Origin: Microbacterium sp. LWS13-1.2
Lineage (GTDB): Bacteria > Actinomycetota > Actinomycetes > Actinomycetales > Microbacteriaceae
NCBI RefSeq assembly: GCF_040144835.1
Contig: NZ_CP151632.1
Span: forward strand, 4,092,001 to 4,156,000
Direction of reading: 5' to 3'
Length of the DNA: 64,000 nt
Both the position numbers and the translations under genes were made by a program. This document shows, piece by piece, positions 42,259 to 51,188 of this stretch (positions within the stretch are counted from its first letter, which is position 1; every line of letters begins with the position of its first letter). The notes under the pieces are model-generated. The model was given only the letters and a program-made list of their open reading frames with translations, was not told the DNA's origin and searched no databases.

Positions 42259-43056
42259 TCACGAGGCGTCGGCGTCGATGACGGGGATGGACGCCAGCAG
42301 CCGCCGCGTGTACGCCACCTGGGGCTGCAGCAGCACCTTCTCGGTAGGCCCTTCCTCGACGATGTGGCCGTCCTTCATGACGACGACCTCGTCGCACAGG
42401 TTCTGCACCACGCCGATGTCGTGCGAGACGAGCAGCAGAGTGAGCCCGTCGCGGACGCGCAGCTCGCCCAGCAGCTCGAGGATCTGGGCGCGGACGGTGA
42501 CGTCGAGGGCCGAGAGCGGCTCGTCGCCGACGAGCAGGCGCGGGCGATGCACGATCGCGCGGGCCAGGGCGATGCGCTGCCGCTGCCCGCCCGAGAACTC
42601 GTGAGGGAACCGGTCGGCCATCCCGGCCTCGAGTCCGACGTCGTCGAGCACCTCGCGCACGCGCGCCCGGCGGTCGCCGTCGATCCCGAGCGCCCACAGC
42701 GGCTCCCCGACGATGCGGCCCACGCTCATGCGGGGGTCGAGCGACGCGTAGGGGTCCTGGAAGACGATCCCGGTCTGCCGGCGCAGCCAGTGCAGGGACC
42801 GCGCCGATGCGCGGGCGTCGACGGGGCGTCCGTCGAACTCGACGGTGCCGGCAGAGGGCCTGTCGAGGGCCAGCAGCAGCCGCACGAGGGTCGACTTGCC
42901 CGAGCCCGACTCGCCGATGAGGCCGACCGACGAACCCTCGCGCACGTCGATGTCGGCATCCTCGAGTCCGGTCGTGAAGCTGCGCGGCTCGAACAGGCGC
43001 GTCTTCGGGGTGGGATACCGGCGCCCGAGGCCCCGACCGCGGATCAGCACGCTCAC
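42259..43056 (-). CDS. Oligopeptide ABC transporter ATPase (OppF/DppF-like)
   Basis: A 265-residue ABC ATPase. Walker A is GESGSGKST (about 41-49), the signature [14 protein letters not shown] lies near 149, and Walker B is LLVGDEP, followed by the H-loop SHD. GTG 43056 overlaps the stop of the partner ATPase (GTGA). It is the last gene of the peptide-transport operon that runs from 47506. The two different ATPases form a heterodimer in this family. Confidence 0.93.
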   Translation of the reverse strand: MSVLIRGRGLGRRYPTPKTRLFEPRSFTTGLEDADIDVREGSSVGLIGESGSGKSTLVRLLLALDRPSAGTVEFDGRPVDARASARSLHWLRRQTGIVFQDPYASLDPRMSVGRIVGEPLWALGIDGDRRARVREVLDDVGLEAGMADRFPHEFSGGQRQRIALARAIVHRPRLLVGDEPLSALDVTVRAQILELLGELRVRDGLTLLLVSHDIGVVQNLCDEVVVMKDGHIVEEGPTEKVLLQPQVAYTRRLLASIPVIDADAS

Positions 43057-43841
43057 TCGGCACCTCCCGGCCGCCACAGCGTGGCGGTCGCGTCGCGGAG
43101 CAGCTCCTGGGTGACGGCGGACGCCGGTGCGGAGAGCAGCTGCGCCACCGGCGCCTGCTCGACCACGCGCCCGTGCTCGAGCACCACGCCGTGCGTGGCG
43201 ATCTGCGACAGCACCGCGAGGTCGTGGGTGATGAAGACGAGCGACATGCCGTCGTCGCGCGCGAGCGCCAGCAAGAGGTCGAGGATCTCGGCCTGGATGG
43301 TGACGTCCAGCGCCGTCGTCGGCTCGTCGGCGATGAGCAGCCGCGGGCGGCAGGCGAGAGCCATCGCGATGGCCACGCGCTGCCGCTGGCCGCCCGACAG
43401 CTGGTGCGGATAGCGGGCCACGATGCGGTCGGGGTCGGGGAGGGCGACACGGGACGCCTCCGCGACGGCGCGGGCCGCGGCATCCCGCTTCGACAGTCCC
43501 TCGTGGATGCGGATCGACTCGGCGATCTGCCGGCCGACGGTGCGGATGGGGTTGAGGGCGGTCCGCGGTTCCTGGAACACGATGCCGATCTCGTCACCCC
43601 GGAGCTGTGCGAGCTCGCCGTCGGCGAGGCCGAGGATCTCGCGGCCGTTCCAGCGCACGCTGCCCCCGGCGGTCGCGCCGTCGGGCAGGAGCCCGAGGAT
43701 GGCGAGGGCGGTCAGCGACTTGCCCGACCCCGACTCGCCGATGAGGCCGACGCGGGCGCCGTCGGCAACGGCGAACGAGACGCCGTCGACGACCCGGCGG
43801 CCGCCGATCTCGATGGTGAGGTCGTCCACCTCGAGGCTCAT
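43053..43841 (-). CDS. Oligopeptide ABC transporter ATPase (OppD/DppD-like)
   Basis: A 262-residue ABC ATPase with Walker [10 protein letters not shown] (about 36-44), signature [14 protein letters not shown], Walker B LLIADEP and H-loop [22 protein letters not shown] is the OppD-type Q-loop region. Its ATG at 43841 lies in the left copy of a 25-bp repeat; the upstream permease now ends 170 bases away because of an insert, and a 57-codon frame through the insert still overlaps this ATG (ATGA). Confidence 0.93.
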   Translation of the reverse strand: MSLEVDDLTIEIGGRRVVDGVSFAVADGARVGLIGESGSGKSLTALAILGLLPDGATAGGSVRWNGREILGLADGELAQLRGDEIGIVFQEPRTALNPIRTVGRQIAESIRIHEGLSKRDAAARAVAEASRVALPDPDRIVARYPHQLSGGQRQRVAIAMALACRPRLLIADEPTTALDVTIQAEILDLLLALARDDGMSLVFITHDLAVLSQIATHGVVLEHGRVVEQAPVAQLLSAPASAVTQELLRDATATLWRPGGAE

Positions 43842-44027
43842 GACACCACCTCGGGGACGCGCCGGCTCACGGTGCCACCCTCCTGCCCTCCCGATCCTGT
43901 TCCCAACTCAGGAGCGAGGCAGCATCGACGGGTGCCGAACCGCGGAAGCATGCGAAGGGGACCGCGGCGCGGATGCGCGGGTCCTGAGTTGGGAACGTGG
44001 GTGAGGCTCATGACACCACCTCGGGGA
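43833..44027. mobile_element. 170-bp insert with 25-bp direct repeats and 15-bp inverted repeats
   Basis: A 25-bp sequence beginning GAGGCTCATGACACC occurs at 43833-43857 and 44003-44027. Between the copies lie GTTCCCAACTCAGGA (43899-43913) and TCCTGAGTTGGGAAC (43982-43996), perfect inverted arms. It sits exactly at the permease/ATPase junction of an operon in which all other junctions overlap by four bases, so it is a recent addition. It looks like a small non-autonomous element with target duplication or a palindrome-mediated duplication. Confidence 0.8.
43838..44011 (-). CDS. 57-codon coupling ORF created by the insert
   Basis: Starts at ATG 44011, overlapping the permease stop, and ends at TGA 43840-43838, overlapping the ATPase start. 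It begins MSLTHVPNSG, ends [10 protein letters not shown], and is Gly/Arg-rich without family resemblance. The first codons copy the ATPase start and the last ones copy the permease end. It may matter only as a way to keep ribosomes moving through the operon. Confidence 0.45.
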   Translation of the reverse strand: MSLTHVPNSGPAHPRRGPLRMLPRFGTRRCCLAPELGTGSGGQEGGTVSRRVPEVVS

Positions 44028-45051
44028 TGTGCAGGCGCGCGCGGCGCGTGGCGAACGGGCTCCGCGAGAGCGTGGGATCGGTCGCCTCGCGCAGGCCGTC
44101 GCCCAGCAGGTTGAGGCCGAGGACCGTGAGCGTGATGGCGAGGCCCGGCCACACCACCGACAGGGGGTGCACCGCGATGAACTGCTGCAGCTGCGCGAGC
44201 AGCAGGCCCCAGGACGGCTCCGTCACCGGCGCGCCGAAGCCGAGGTAGGACAGACCCGCCTCGGCGAGCACGGCGACCGCCATGCCCCACGAGAGCTGCA
44301 CGATGAACACCGGCGCGACGTTGGGCAGCAGGTGGCGCCACAGATTCTGCGCGGGCGTGAGACCCGACGCGCGGCCGGCCAGCACGAAGTCGCTCTGCAG
44401 CACCCGTCGGAGCTCGGGGCGGGTCACCCGCGCGATGTTCACGCCGAAGCCGATGCCCACCGCCCAGATCACGACCCACAGCGATCCGCCCCATACGGCC
44501 GAGATCATCATCGCGATGATGAGCACCGGGAACGCGATGAGGATGTCGACGAAGACCGCCACCGACTCGCGCACCCACCGCGCGGTGAGGGCGCCGAGCG
44601 CGGCGAGGGAGATGCCGATCACCGTCGCGACGATCCCGGCGCCGACGGCGACGAACACGGTGGTGCGGGCACCGGCCATCAGCAGGCTCAGGATGTCGCG
44701 GCCCGACCCGTCGGTGCCGAGCAGGTGCGGCCAGCCCGGAGGCGCCCAGCGGTCCGAGATCTCGACCTGCTGCGGGTCGAACGGCGTCCAGAACCGTGCG
44801 ACGACGGCGGTGACGACGACCACCGCGACGACGATGAGGCCGAACCGGCCGGTCGACAGCGCCCACAGCCGCCGCAGCCATGCCCAGCGCGACGGACGCC
44901 GAGCCGCGGCCGGCGTCGCGGCTCCGGCATCCGTCGTCGCACCCGCCGAGGCCGCGGCTCCGGCATCCGTCGTCGGACCAGGGTCGCCGGTATCCGTCGT
45001 CGCACCCGTCGGCGCCGGGTCGCCGGTGCCCGAGCTCGTCGCAGGGCTCAC
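44008..45051 (-). CDS. Oligopeptide ABC transporter permease (OppC/DppC-like)
   Basis: A 347-residue inner-membrane permease. About 60 N-terminal residues are a low-complexity Thr/Asp/Ala/Gly-rich cytoplasmic tail with repeats of TTDAGAA type, unusual for the family. Then come six membrane segments with LLGTDGSGRDILSLLMAGAR after the first, and the EAA loop GRASGLTPAQNLWRHLLPN near 215. GTG 45051 overlaps the preceding permease stop. The C-terminus PEVVS is duplicated by the insert downstream. Confidence 0.92.
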   Translation of the reverse strand: MSPATSSGTGDPAPTGATTDTGDPGPTTDAGAAASAGATTDAGAATPAAARRPSRWAWLRRLWALSTGRFGLIVVAVVVVTAVVARFWTPFDPQQVEISDRWAPPGWPHLLGTDGSGRDILSLLMAGARTTVFVAVGAGIVATVIGISLAALGALTARWVRESVAVFVDILIAFPVLIIAMMISAVWGGSLWVVIWAVGIGFGVNIARVTRPELRRVLQSDFVLAGRASGLTPAQNLWRHLLPNVAPVFIVQLSWGMAVAVLAEAGLSYLGFGAPVTEPSWGLLLAQLQQFIAVHPLSVVWPGLAITLTVLGLNLLGDGLREATDPTLSRSPFATRRARLHIPEVVS

Positions 45052-45998
45052 GAGGCCTCCCGCTGACGGGGGTCGATCACGCGGTGCAGGAGGTCGACCA
45101 CGAATCCCACGATGAGCACGAACCCGGTGAGCGCGAGCAGCTCGCCCTGCACCTTGGGGAGGTCGCGTGCGGCGACGTCGGCGACCAGCATGCGGCCGAT
45201 GCCGGGGAGCGAGAAGAGCTGCTCGATGACGACGGCGCCGACGATGATGCCGGCGACCTGCAGGCCCAGCACCGTGATCACCGAGAGGCCGACGACCGGC
45301 AGGCCGTGGCGGACGAGCGCCTGGTCGCGGGTGAGCCCCTTCGCCGCCGCGGTGCGCACGAAGTCCTGCCCGACTGCCTGGAGGGTGGCGCTGCGCACGA
45401 AGCGCAGCAGCATCGCGCCCTCGACGATGCCGATCGTGAGCGCGGGAAGGATCAGGGAGCGCAGCGCCGCCGCCGGGTCGTTCCAGCCCGCGCGGGGGAA
45501 GCCCTGCGCGGGGAGCCATCCGAGCCAGACGGCGAAGACGACGACGAGCATCATGCCCGCCCAGACGACCGGGACCGCCGCCAGGGCCTGCGCACCGACG
45601 CTGAGCGCGGTGCCGTCGGCGCGGCCGCGCCGCATCGCCGAGAGCACGCCGAGCGGCACGCTGATGACGACGGCGATGAGAAGCGACAGGATGCCGAGGG
45701 GCACCGTCACCTCGGCCTTCTGGGCGAGCTCGTCCACGACGCGGGTTCCCGTGAGCAGGGATGTTCCCAGGTCGCCGCGGAGAAGCCCGCCGATCCAGTC
45801 GAGATACTGCGCCGGCAGCGGCCGGTCCAGGCCCAGCCGCTCCCGGATGGCGTCCTGCTGCTCGGGGCTCGATCCCACGCCCGCGATGAGGTGCGCGATG
45901 TCACCCGGGAGCACCCGGAGCGTGACGAAGATCAGCACGCTGGCGACGAGAAGCCCGAGCAGAAGCAGGGCCAGACGGGTCAGCGTGTACCGGATCAC
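45048..45998 (-). CDS. Oligopeptide ABC transporter permease (OppB/DppB-like)
   Basis: A 316-residue six-helix permease. MIRYTLTRLALLLLGLLVAS is the first membrane segment, DQQDAIRERLGLDRPLPAQY-type periplasmic loop follows, and the EAA motif is in RTAAAKGLTRDQALVRHGLP near residue 220. GTG 45998 overlaps the binding-protein stop and its own stop overlaps the second permease, so translation of the operon is chained. Confidence 0.92.
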   Translation of the reverse strand: MIRYTLTRLALLLLGLLVASVLIFVTLRVLPGDIAHLIAGVGSSPEQQDAIRERLGLDRPLPAQYLDWIGGLLRGDLGTSLLTGTRVVDELAQKAEVTVPLGILSLLIAVVISVPLGVLSAMRRGRADGTALSVGAQALAAVPVVWAGMMLVVVFAVWLGWLPAQGFPRAGWNDPAAALRSLILPALTIGIVEGAMLLRFVRSATLQAVGQDFVRTAAAKGLTRDQALVRHGLPVVGLSVITVLGLQVAGIIVGAVVIEQLFSLPGIGRMLVADVAARDLPKVQGELLALTGFVLIVGFVVDLLHRVIDPRQREAS

Positions 45999-47506
45999 CC
46001 GTTGCTCTTGGCGATCTCGGCGATGTTCAGGCGCTCGTTCACGTTGATCGAGGGCATACCGGTGATGTTAGTGCCGACCGCGACGACGGACGCGCCGTTG
46101 TACAGCCAGTCGGCGCCCGAGTCCTCCGACACGATGCGCGCGGCCTGTTCCAGCAGATCGGCCGCCTCGGCCTCGTCGGTCGCGGCGAGCGATTCGGCGT
46201 ACAGCTCCTGCACCTCGGGATTGTCGTAGGTGAAGTAGTAGTCCGGGTTCGCCCAGTTCTCGAAGTCGTGCGCCTCGGTGTGCAGCACGAAGCTGAGCTC
46301 GTAGTCGTGGTTCGTGTAGACGTCGGTGAGCCACGTCGTGAAGTCCACGGAGTTCACGTCGAGCGTGATGCCGACCTCGTCGAGGTCCGACACGAGGATC
46401 TGCGGGATCGTCGTCGAGTAGAAGCTCGGGATTGTGAGCGTGAGCTCGAGATCCTCGGCTCCGGCTTCCGCGAGGAGCGCCCTGGCGGCCTCCGGGTCGT
46501 AGGGGGCGAGATCCGAGAGGTCCTCGTAGCCGGGGTCGAGCTCGGGGATCGGGCCGTACTGGGTCTGCCCCGACGCGAGCGCCTCGATGACCGCGTCGTG
46601 GTCGATCGCCTGACGGATGGCCTGGCGCACGCGCTTGTCGGCGAGGGGGCCAGACGTCTGGTTGAAGGCGAGCGTGCCCTTGTCGGTGGACTGGCCGAGC
46701 ACGAGCGAGAAGTCGCCGTTCGCCTCGATCTGGTCCTTCAGGTTCGCGTCGAACCCGGTGAGCACGTCGACCTCGCCCGCGAGCGCGGCGTTGAGCGCGG
46801 CCTGGTTGTCGGGGATGTAGTCGAACACGACCTCGGCCGCGCCCGCCTCGTCGCCCCAGTACGCGTCGTTGCGCGAGAACGTGATGCTGTCGCCCTGTCG
46901 CCAGTCGGCGAGCACGAAGGGGCCGGTGCCGTTCGCCGCCGTCTTGTAGTCGACCGTGTCGCCCTCCTTGAGGACGATGCCCGCGCGGCCCGTCAGGTTC
47001 CACAGCAGCGTCGAGTCCGGCGCGCTGAGGGTGAGCGTGATGTCCTGCCCCTCGGCCGCGATGGACGTGACGTTCGCCAGCCGGGCGGAGTCGCGCCACT
47101 CGGGGGTGTCGCGGCGGGTGGTGAGCGACCACACGACGTCCTGCGGGGTCAGCTCCTGGCCGTCGTGGAAGGTGACGCCCTCGCGGAGCGTGAACGTGTA
47201 GGTGAGGCCGTCGGGAGAGACCGTCCAGTCGCTCGCGAGCGCCGGCACGATGTCCTGCTCGGGGGTGCGGGCGACGAGCCCCTGGTAGATGTTGTCGACG
47301 AGGATCTGGTCCAGCGCCGAGCCCGCCGTCTCGCGGATGTCGAGGTTGCCAGGCTCCAGCACCAGCCGGATCGCGACCGATGCGTCCGGGTCGGGCTCGC
47401 CGGGCGTCGTCGGCGCGGCTTGGTCGCTCCCACCGCTGCAGGCGGTGAGGACGAGGAGGCCGGCGGCGAGCAGTGAGGCGACGGCGAGGGTGGTGCGGCG
47501 GAGCAT
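45995..47506 (-). CDS. Peptide ABC transporter substrate-binding lipoprotein
   Basis: A 503-residue SBP family-5 protein. A signal peptide ends in a lipobox LTAC, with lipidated C23, so it is anchored to the outer face of the membrane. YTFTLREGVTFHDGQELTPQ is the family-5 signature. Peptides are the default ligand, although this family also binds nickel chelates, sugars and other solutes. Promoter TAGGCT (minus strand 47605-47600) lies about 90 bases upstream of the ATG. It heads the five-gene operon. Confidence 0.93.
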   Translation of the reverse strand: MLRRTTLAVASLLAAGLLVLTACSGGSDQAAPTTPGEPDPDASVAIRLVLEPGNLDIRETAGSALDQILVDNIYQGLVARTPEQDIVPALASDWTVSPDGLTYTFTLREGVTFHDGQELTPQDVVWSLTTRRDTPEWRDSARLANVTSIAAEGQDITLTLSAPDSTLLWNLTGRAGIVLKEGDTVDYKTAANGTGPFVLADWRQGDSITFSRNDAYWGDEAGAAEVVFDYIPDNQAALNAALAGEVDVLTGFDANLKDQIEANGDFSLVLGQSTDKGTLAFNQTSGPLADKRVRQAIRQAIDHDAVIEALASGQTQYGPIPELDPGYEDLSDLAPYDPEAARALLAEAGAEDLELTLTIPSFYSTTIPQILVSDLDEVGITLDVNSVDFTTWLTDVYTNHDYELSFVLHTEAHDFENWANPDYYFTYDNPEVQELYAESLAATDEAEAADLLEQAARIVSEDSGADWLYNGASVVAVGTNITGMPSINVNERLNIAEIAKSNG

Positions 47507-47689
47507 GAAGGTCCTTTCGGGGGAGGGTCCCGTGTGCTGTGCGGCGACTGTTGCTGTGTGGCACCGGGACCGATCGGGGCGGCCGGCGGTGCGCGTAACA
47601 GCCTAGGGATATCGCGACGGCGAACGGCAACCCGCTACCCGGAACGCAACAGAAGCGTTAAGGCTTCCCTGAGAAGGGGAATCGACGCG

Positions 47690-48646
47690 TCAGGACCGGG
47701 TGGCCAGGGTCCGCAGCCGTTCGCCGAGCTCGAGGGGGATCTCCTCCTGCACGTTGTGCCCCGAGGGCACGATGACCACGGATGCCTCGGGCACACGTCT
47801 CAGGAACTCCTCGGCATCCGCCTCCGTGACATACCCGCGATCGCCGCGAAGCAGCGTCGTCGGCGCCGTGACGGCGGCGAGGTCCTCCCAGCCGGATTCG
47901 CCGAGCACCGAGCCGATGGCGTCCTGCTGCGCGGCCACCTCCGCCGCCGCCGCGGAGGAGGCGGATGCCGCGTTCGCGAGGTGGGCGAAGTGGTGCTTCC
48001 ACTCGACGCGCCCGTCCGGGCGGACGCGGGAGTTGAAGTACACGCCGCGCTCCGCCTTGCGACGCGTGCCGCCGCCCAGGCCGAAGGACAGTGCGCGGTC
48101 GACGAGCTCGTCGCGGGAGGCCCAGTCCACGGGGCCGGCGAAGAAGTCGCGGATCTGGGTGGGGCCGGCGTTCGGGTCGACGCCGGGCGTGATGTCGATG
48201 ACGACGAGCTCGCGCACGAGATCGGGCCGGGATGCCGCGACCGCCGCCGCGGTGAGCCCGCCGAGCGACTGACCGACCAGCAGCTGGGGCCGATCGGTCC
48301 AGGCCCCGATGCCGGCGGCCACGTCGGGGGCGAGCACCCGCGCGATGTAGGCGAGGTCGTCGCGCCATGACGAGTCGCCGTGGCCGGGCAGGTCGATCGC
48401 GAGGGCGGGGAGGCCGAGCGCCAGGATCGTGGTGTCCCACGTGTGGGCGTTGAGGCCGGCGCCGTGCAGGAAGGTCACCACCGGTGCCGTGTCTGGCCCG
48501 CCCGGGGTCGCGTAGCGCAGGGCGCTGAGGGTGCGGCCGCCGGGCAGTGCGAGCGTGAGGCGCTCGCCGCGGGGCGTCGGGCCGTCGATGCCGGCCTCCG
48601 CCGCCTGCTCGGGAAGGAACGAGAACTCGTCGATGGGGTCGCTCAC
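47690..48646 (-). CDS. Alpha/beta hydrolase
   Basis: A 318-residue hydrolase. The nucleophile elbow is GQSLGG (around residue 140), the oxyanion strand is VTFLHGAGLNAHTWDT, and the late Asp and His are in RGDRGYV and SGHNVQEE. GTG 48646 is six bases after minus-strand CACAAT (48658-48653). It is divergent from the AhpD-like gene. Lipase/esterase, haloperoxidase-fold and dienelactone activities are all possible. Confidence 0.87.
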   Translation of the reverse strand: MSDPIDEFSFLPEQAAEAGIDGPTPRGERLTLALPGGRTLSALRYATPGGPDTAPVVTFLHGAGLNAHTWDTTILALGLPALAIDLPGHGDSSWRDDLAYIARVLAPDVAAGIGAWTDRPQLLVGQSLGGLTAAAVAASRPDLVRELVVIDITPGVDPNAGPTQIRDFFAGPVDWASRDELVDRALSFGLGGGTRRKAERGVYFNSRVRPDGRVEWKHHFAHLANAASASSAAAAEVAAQQDAIGSVLGESGWEDLAAVTAPTTLLRGDRGYVTEADAEEFLRRVPEASVVIVPSGHNVQEEIPLELGERLRTLATRS

Positions 48647-48713
48647 CCGCTCATTGTGCCCCACGCACAAGACGCGCGTCCCGACCCCGCCGACCCGTCG
48701 GTAGTCTGGCGTC

Positions 48714-49223
48714 ATGACGGCAGAACACCGCGTGCACCTCTCGCGAGCGGCGCGACCCGCCTACCAGGCGCTCTCCGCGTTCTCGAAGACCGTGGGCGGT
48801 CTCGCCGCCGAGAACGGCATCGACGACCGGCTCAAAGAGTTGGTGCAGATCCACGCCTCGCAGCTCAACGGCTGCGCCTACTGCGTGCGTGTGCACGTCG
48901 AGCGGGCGGTGGCCGCCGGCGTGACGGCGGACGACATCGCCCAGCTGCCGGTCTGGCGTGAGTCGGGCGTCTTCTCGGATCGTGAGCGCGCCGGTCTGGA
49001 GCTGGCCGAGGCCTACGTCTTCATCCACGAGGAGGGCATCCCCGACGAGGTGTACGACAGCGTCGGCGGCGTGCTGAGCGAGCAGGAGTACGTGGCGCTC
49101 AGCTGGATCCTCGTGTCGATCAACGCGTTCAACCGCATCGCGATCGCGGGCCGCTACAGCACCCCACCGCGCGACGACCTCGTCGGCGAAGACAAGGACG
49201 CCGCCGCGGGCGCCGCGTGGTGA
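48714..49223 (+). CDS. Carboxymuconolactone decarboxylase/AhpD family protein
   Basis: A 169-residue protein with the AhpD-type active site C54-A-Y-C57 and H61 (NGCAYCVRVH), suggesting peroxide or thiol redox activity rather than true decarboxylase chemistry. ATG 48714 is six bases after TAGTCT (48702-48707). Its stop overlaps the phosphatase gene by GTGA. Confidence 0.88.
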   Translation: MTAEHRVHLSRAARPAYQALSAFSKTVGGLAAENGIDDRLKELVQIHASQLNGCAYCVRVHVERAVAAGVTADDIAQLPVWRESGVFSDRERAGLELAEAYVFIHEEGIPDEVYDSVGGVLSEQEYVALSWILVSINAFNRIAIAGRYSTPPRDDLVGEDKDAAAGAAW

Positions 49224-49978
49224 CCGTCCCCTCGCCGGCCCCCGGCGACGCTCTGCCGGCGGACCCGTTCGTGCCGGGTGCGATGAACCTCCGCGACGTC
49301 GGCGGCCTGCGTGCGGGCTCGGGGACGACGCGTCACGGCGTGCTGTTCCGCTCCGGCAACCTCGCGCGACTCGACGCGGACGGCACACGCGCGCTGGCGG
49401 AGCTGCGCCTGCGGCGCATCATCGACCTCCGCGCCGACGACGAGATCGCACGCGAGCCCAGCCGTATCGCCGGCCTCGATATCGTGACGCAGCGCGTGCC
49501 ACTCTTCCTGGGCTCGGTCGAGTCGTTCTTCCGCGACGATCTCAGCCTCGACGAGATGTACCGGCGCCTCGTCGACGATTCGTCCGAGGGCGTCGTCGCG
49601 GTCGTCCGGGGCATCCTCGCCGATCAGCCGGTGCTCGTGCACTGCACGGTCGGCAAGGACCGCACCGGCGTGACGATCGCGCTCACCCTCGCCGCCGCGG
49701 GCGTCGACACCGAAGCCGTCGTCGGCGACTACGCGCGCACCGAGGGTCTGCTTCCGCCGCGGCGCAACCGCAAGATCGTCGAGATGCTGCGCTCGCTGCA
49801 CCCCGAGGCGGTTCACCTCGAAGACCTGGCGACCCGCTCACCCGCGCCGGTCATGCGTGCCCTGCTCGACGATGTGACCCAGCGGTACGGCTCGGCAGGA
49901 GACTATCTGCGTTCCCACGGCCTCGCCGACGACGAGATCGCCGAGCTTCGTCGCGTACTGCTGACACCGAACGCCTGA
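49220..49978 (+). CDS. Tyrosine-protein phosphatase (PTP3/LipA-like)
   Basis: A 252-residue phosphatase with the P-loop HCTVGKDRTG (C142 nucleophile, R148) and the N-terminal NLRDVGG motif of the mycobacterial PtpB/Listeria LipA group, which removes phosphate from tyrosine and phosphoinositides. GTG 49220 overlaps the AhpD stop; GTG 49217 is the alternative. No signal peptide is evident. The presence beside an AhpD-like thiol protein may reflect redox control of its cysteine, which is speculative. Confidence 0.88.
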   Translation: MTVPSPAPGDALPADPFVPGAMNLRDVGGLRAGSGTTRHGVLFRSGNLARLDADGTRALAELRLRRIIDLRADDEIAREPSRIAGLDIVTQRVPLFLGSVESFFRDDLSLDEMYRRLVDDSSEGVVAVVRGILADQPVLVHCTVGKDRTGVTIALTLAAAGVDTEAVVGDYARTEGLLPPRRNRKIVEMLRSLHPEAVHLEDLATRSPAPVMRALLDDVTQRYGSAGDYLRSHGLADDEIAELRRVLLTPNA

Positions 49979-50022
49979 ATCGCTCCACCGCGCGAGGCGC
50001 GGAATCTTTCGCTGTGTATCAC

Positions 50023-50056
50023 TGAGGTAAGGCAACCCTTCATAGGTGGTTATACT
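50023..50056 (+). promoter_or_regulatory. DtxR/IdeR iron box with promoter
   Basis: TGAGGTAAGGCAACCCTTC at 50023-50041 matches the DtxR/IdeR consensus TTAGGTTAGGCTAACCTAA at most positions and covers the -35 region of the -10 element TATACT (50051-50056). Iron-loaded repressor here would block the downstream SIP-domain gene. Confidence 0.7.
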
Positions 50057-50065
50057 GGAGGAGCC

Positions 50066-50542
50066 ATGCCCCACACCACACAGCCTCAGGCCGTCGCGCA
50101 CAACGCGTCGGCGTGCCGCGCGTCGCGTCACACGCGCGTGCAGCACCTGATCACGGCGGACGAGTCCTCACTGGCCGAGCTCGAGGCCGTGCTTGCGACG
50201 CTGCCGATCTGCTCGACGGGCCGGGTCTTCATCGAGATCCCCGACGACTCGTGGCAGGCGGCGATCACGGCACCCAGCCGCATGGTCGTGACGTGGCTGG
50301 ATCGCTCGCAGCGCTCGGGCGCACCCGGCACCGGCCGCGGCTGCGCGTCGGGCGAGGCGCTCGCGCGCGCCGTGACCGCCTGGGCCGATGAGATGCTCTG
50401 TGCCGAGGACGACCAGACCCGCATCCACCTGCTGGGCGGCTACCTGGGCACGGCCGACATCGTCGACCACCTCGTCGAGCTCGGCGTCCGCGCGGACTCC
50501 ATCCACGCGCCCGAGCAGTACGGTCTGACCACCGCGCGCTGA
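50066..50542 (+). CDS. Siderophore-interacting protein domain (SIP) protein
   Basis: A 158-residue protein corresponding to the C-terminal NAD(P)H-binding half of siderophore-interacting reductases; the N-terminal FAD domain is missing. RVFIEIPDDSWQ, WLDRS and WADEMLCAEDDQT are recognisable parts, and the C-terminus (LGVRADSIHAPEQYG) corresponds to the redesigned helix after the SIP domain. ATG 50066 follows GGAGGAG. A DtxR-type box upstream indicates iron regulation. As a stand-alone half it may partner a separate flavin subunit or bind a siderophore. Confidence 0.8.
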   Translation: MPHTTQPQAVAHNASACRASRHTRVQHLITADESSLAELEAVLATLPICSTGRVFIEIPDDSWQAAITAPSRMVVTWLDRSQRSGAPGTGRGCASGEALARAVTAWADEMLCAEDDQTRIHLLGGYLGTADIVDHLVELGVRADSIHAPEQYGLTTAR

Positions 50543-50619
50543 CCACCGCGCGCGGACCGCCGCGCCGGAACGCCGCGTGCCGGGGTGCCGCAGCGGGTGC
50601 GGTCGGTACAGTCGTGCGC

Positions 50620-51177
50620 ATGACGCAGACTGCCGCCGCCTCGCCCGCGCTCGCCGTCGACCCGCGCGACCTCCGCATCCCGACCTGGATCGTCGTGTGG
50701 CTCACCATCTCGGCCATCATCCAGACGTATGACGCCTGCTATGTGCTGCTGGGTCCCCTGTCGCACGCCGGAGGGCCGCTCGCCGGCTTCTGGCCGGGCC
50801 ACGTCTTCTACGGCACGTTCGACCATCGGTACGGGCAGTTCGACGCCTTCGGCAGCGCGCAGAGCTGGGCGAACCTCATCGAGGTCGTGTTCATCGTGTG
50901 GGCGCTGTTCCATGCGCGCCGCTGGTCCGGTCTCGTCGTGGCGCTCCTGGTCACGGTCGCCACCTTCTGGAAGACCGTGATCTACTTCCTGGTCGAGGCC
51001 TCGAGCGGACTCGAGATGACGCGTCAGTCGCTGGAGCGCGGCGACCTCGTGGGCTTCCTCATGGTCGCGGTGCTGCCGAATCTGTTCTGGATCGTCTTCC
51101 CGCTCGCCGTCGTGATCGTCCTGGGCCGCCAGGTGTACCGCGTCGGTCGCGCCGCTGCTGCCTCCGTCGCCGGCTGA
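50620..51177 (+). CDS. Four-helix membrane protein, EXPERA-like
   Basis: A 185-residue protein with four predicted membrane helices (about 22-45, 83-101, 104-125, 145-170). The loop after helix 1 (FWPGHVFYGTFDHRYGQFDA) and the WANLIEVVFIVWALF helix recall the EXPERA/emopamil-binding fold, a weak match. ATG 50620 is seven bases after TACAGT (50607-50612). No neighbours suggest a pathway. Confidence 0.65.
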   Translation: MTQTAAASPALAVDPRDLRIPTWIVVWLTISAIIQTYDACYVLLGPLSHAGGPLAGFWPGHVFYGTFDHRYGQFDAFGSAQSWANLIEVVFIVWALFHARRWSGLVVALLVTVATFWKTVIYFLVEASSGLEMTRQSLERGDLVGFLMVAVLPNLFWIVFPLAVVIVLGRQVYRVGRAAAASVAG

Positions 51178-51188
51178 AGGGACCGCAG

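Noticed and set aside
43838..44881. A 347-codon frame spanning the insert and antiparallel to the permease reading
   Set aside because: Upstream of the permease stop it is out of frame with OppC; only the 57-codon part inside the insert was kept as a coupling ORF.
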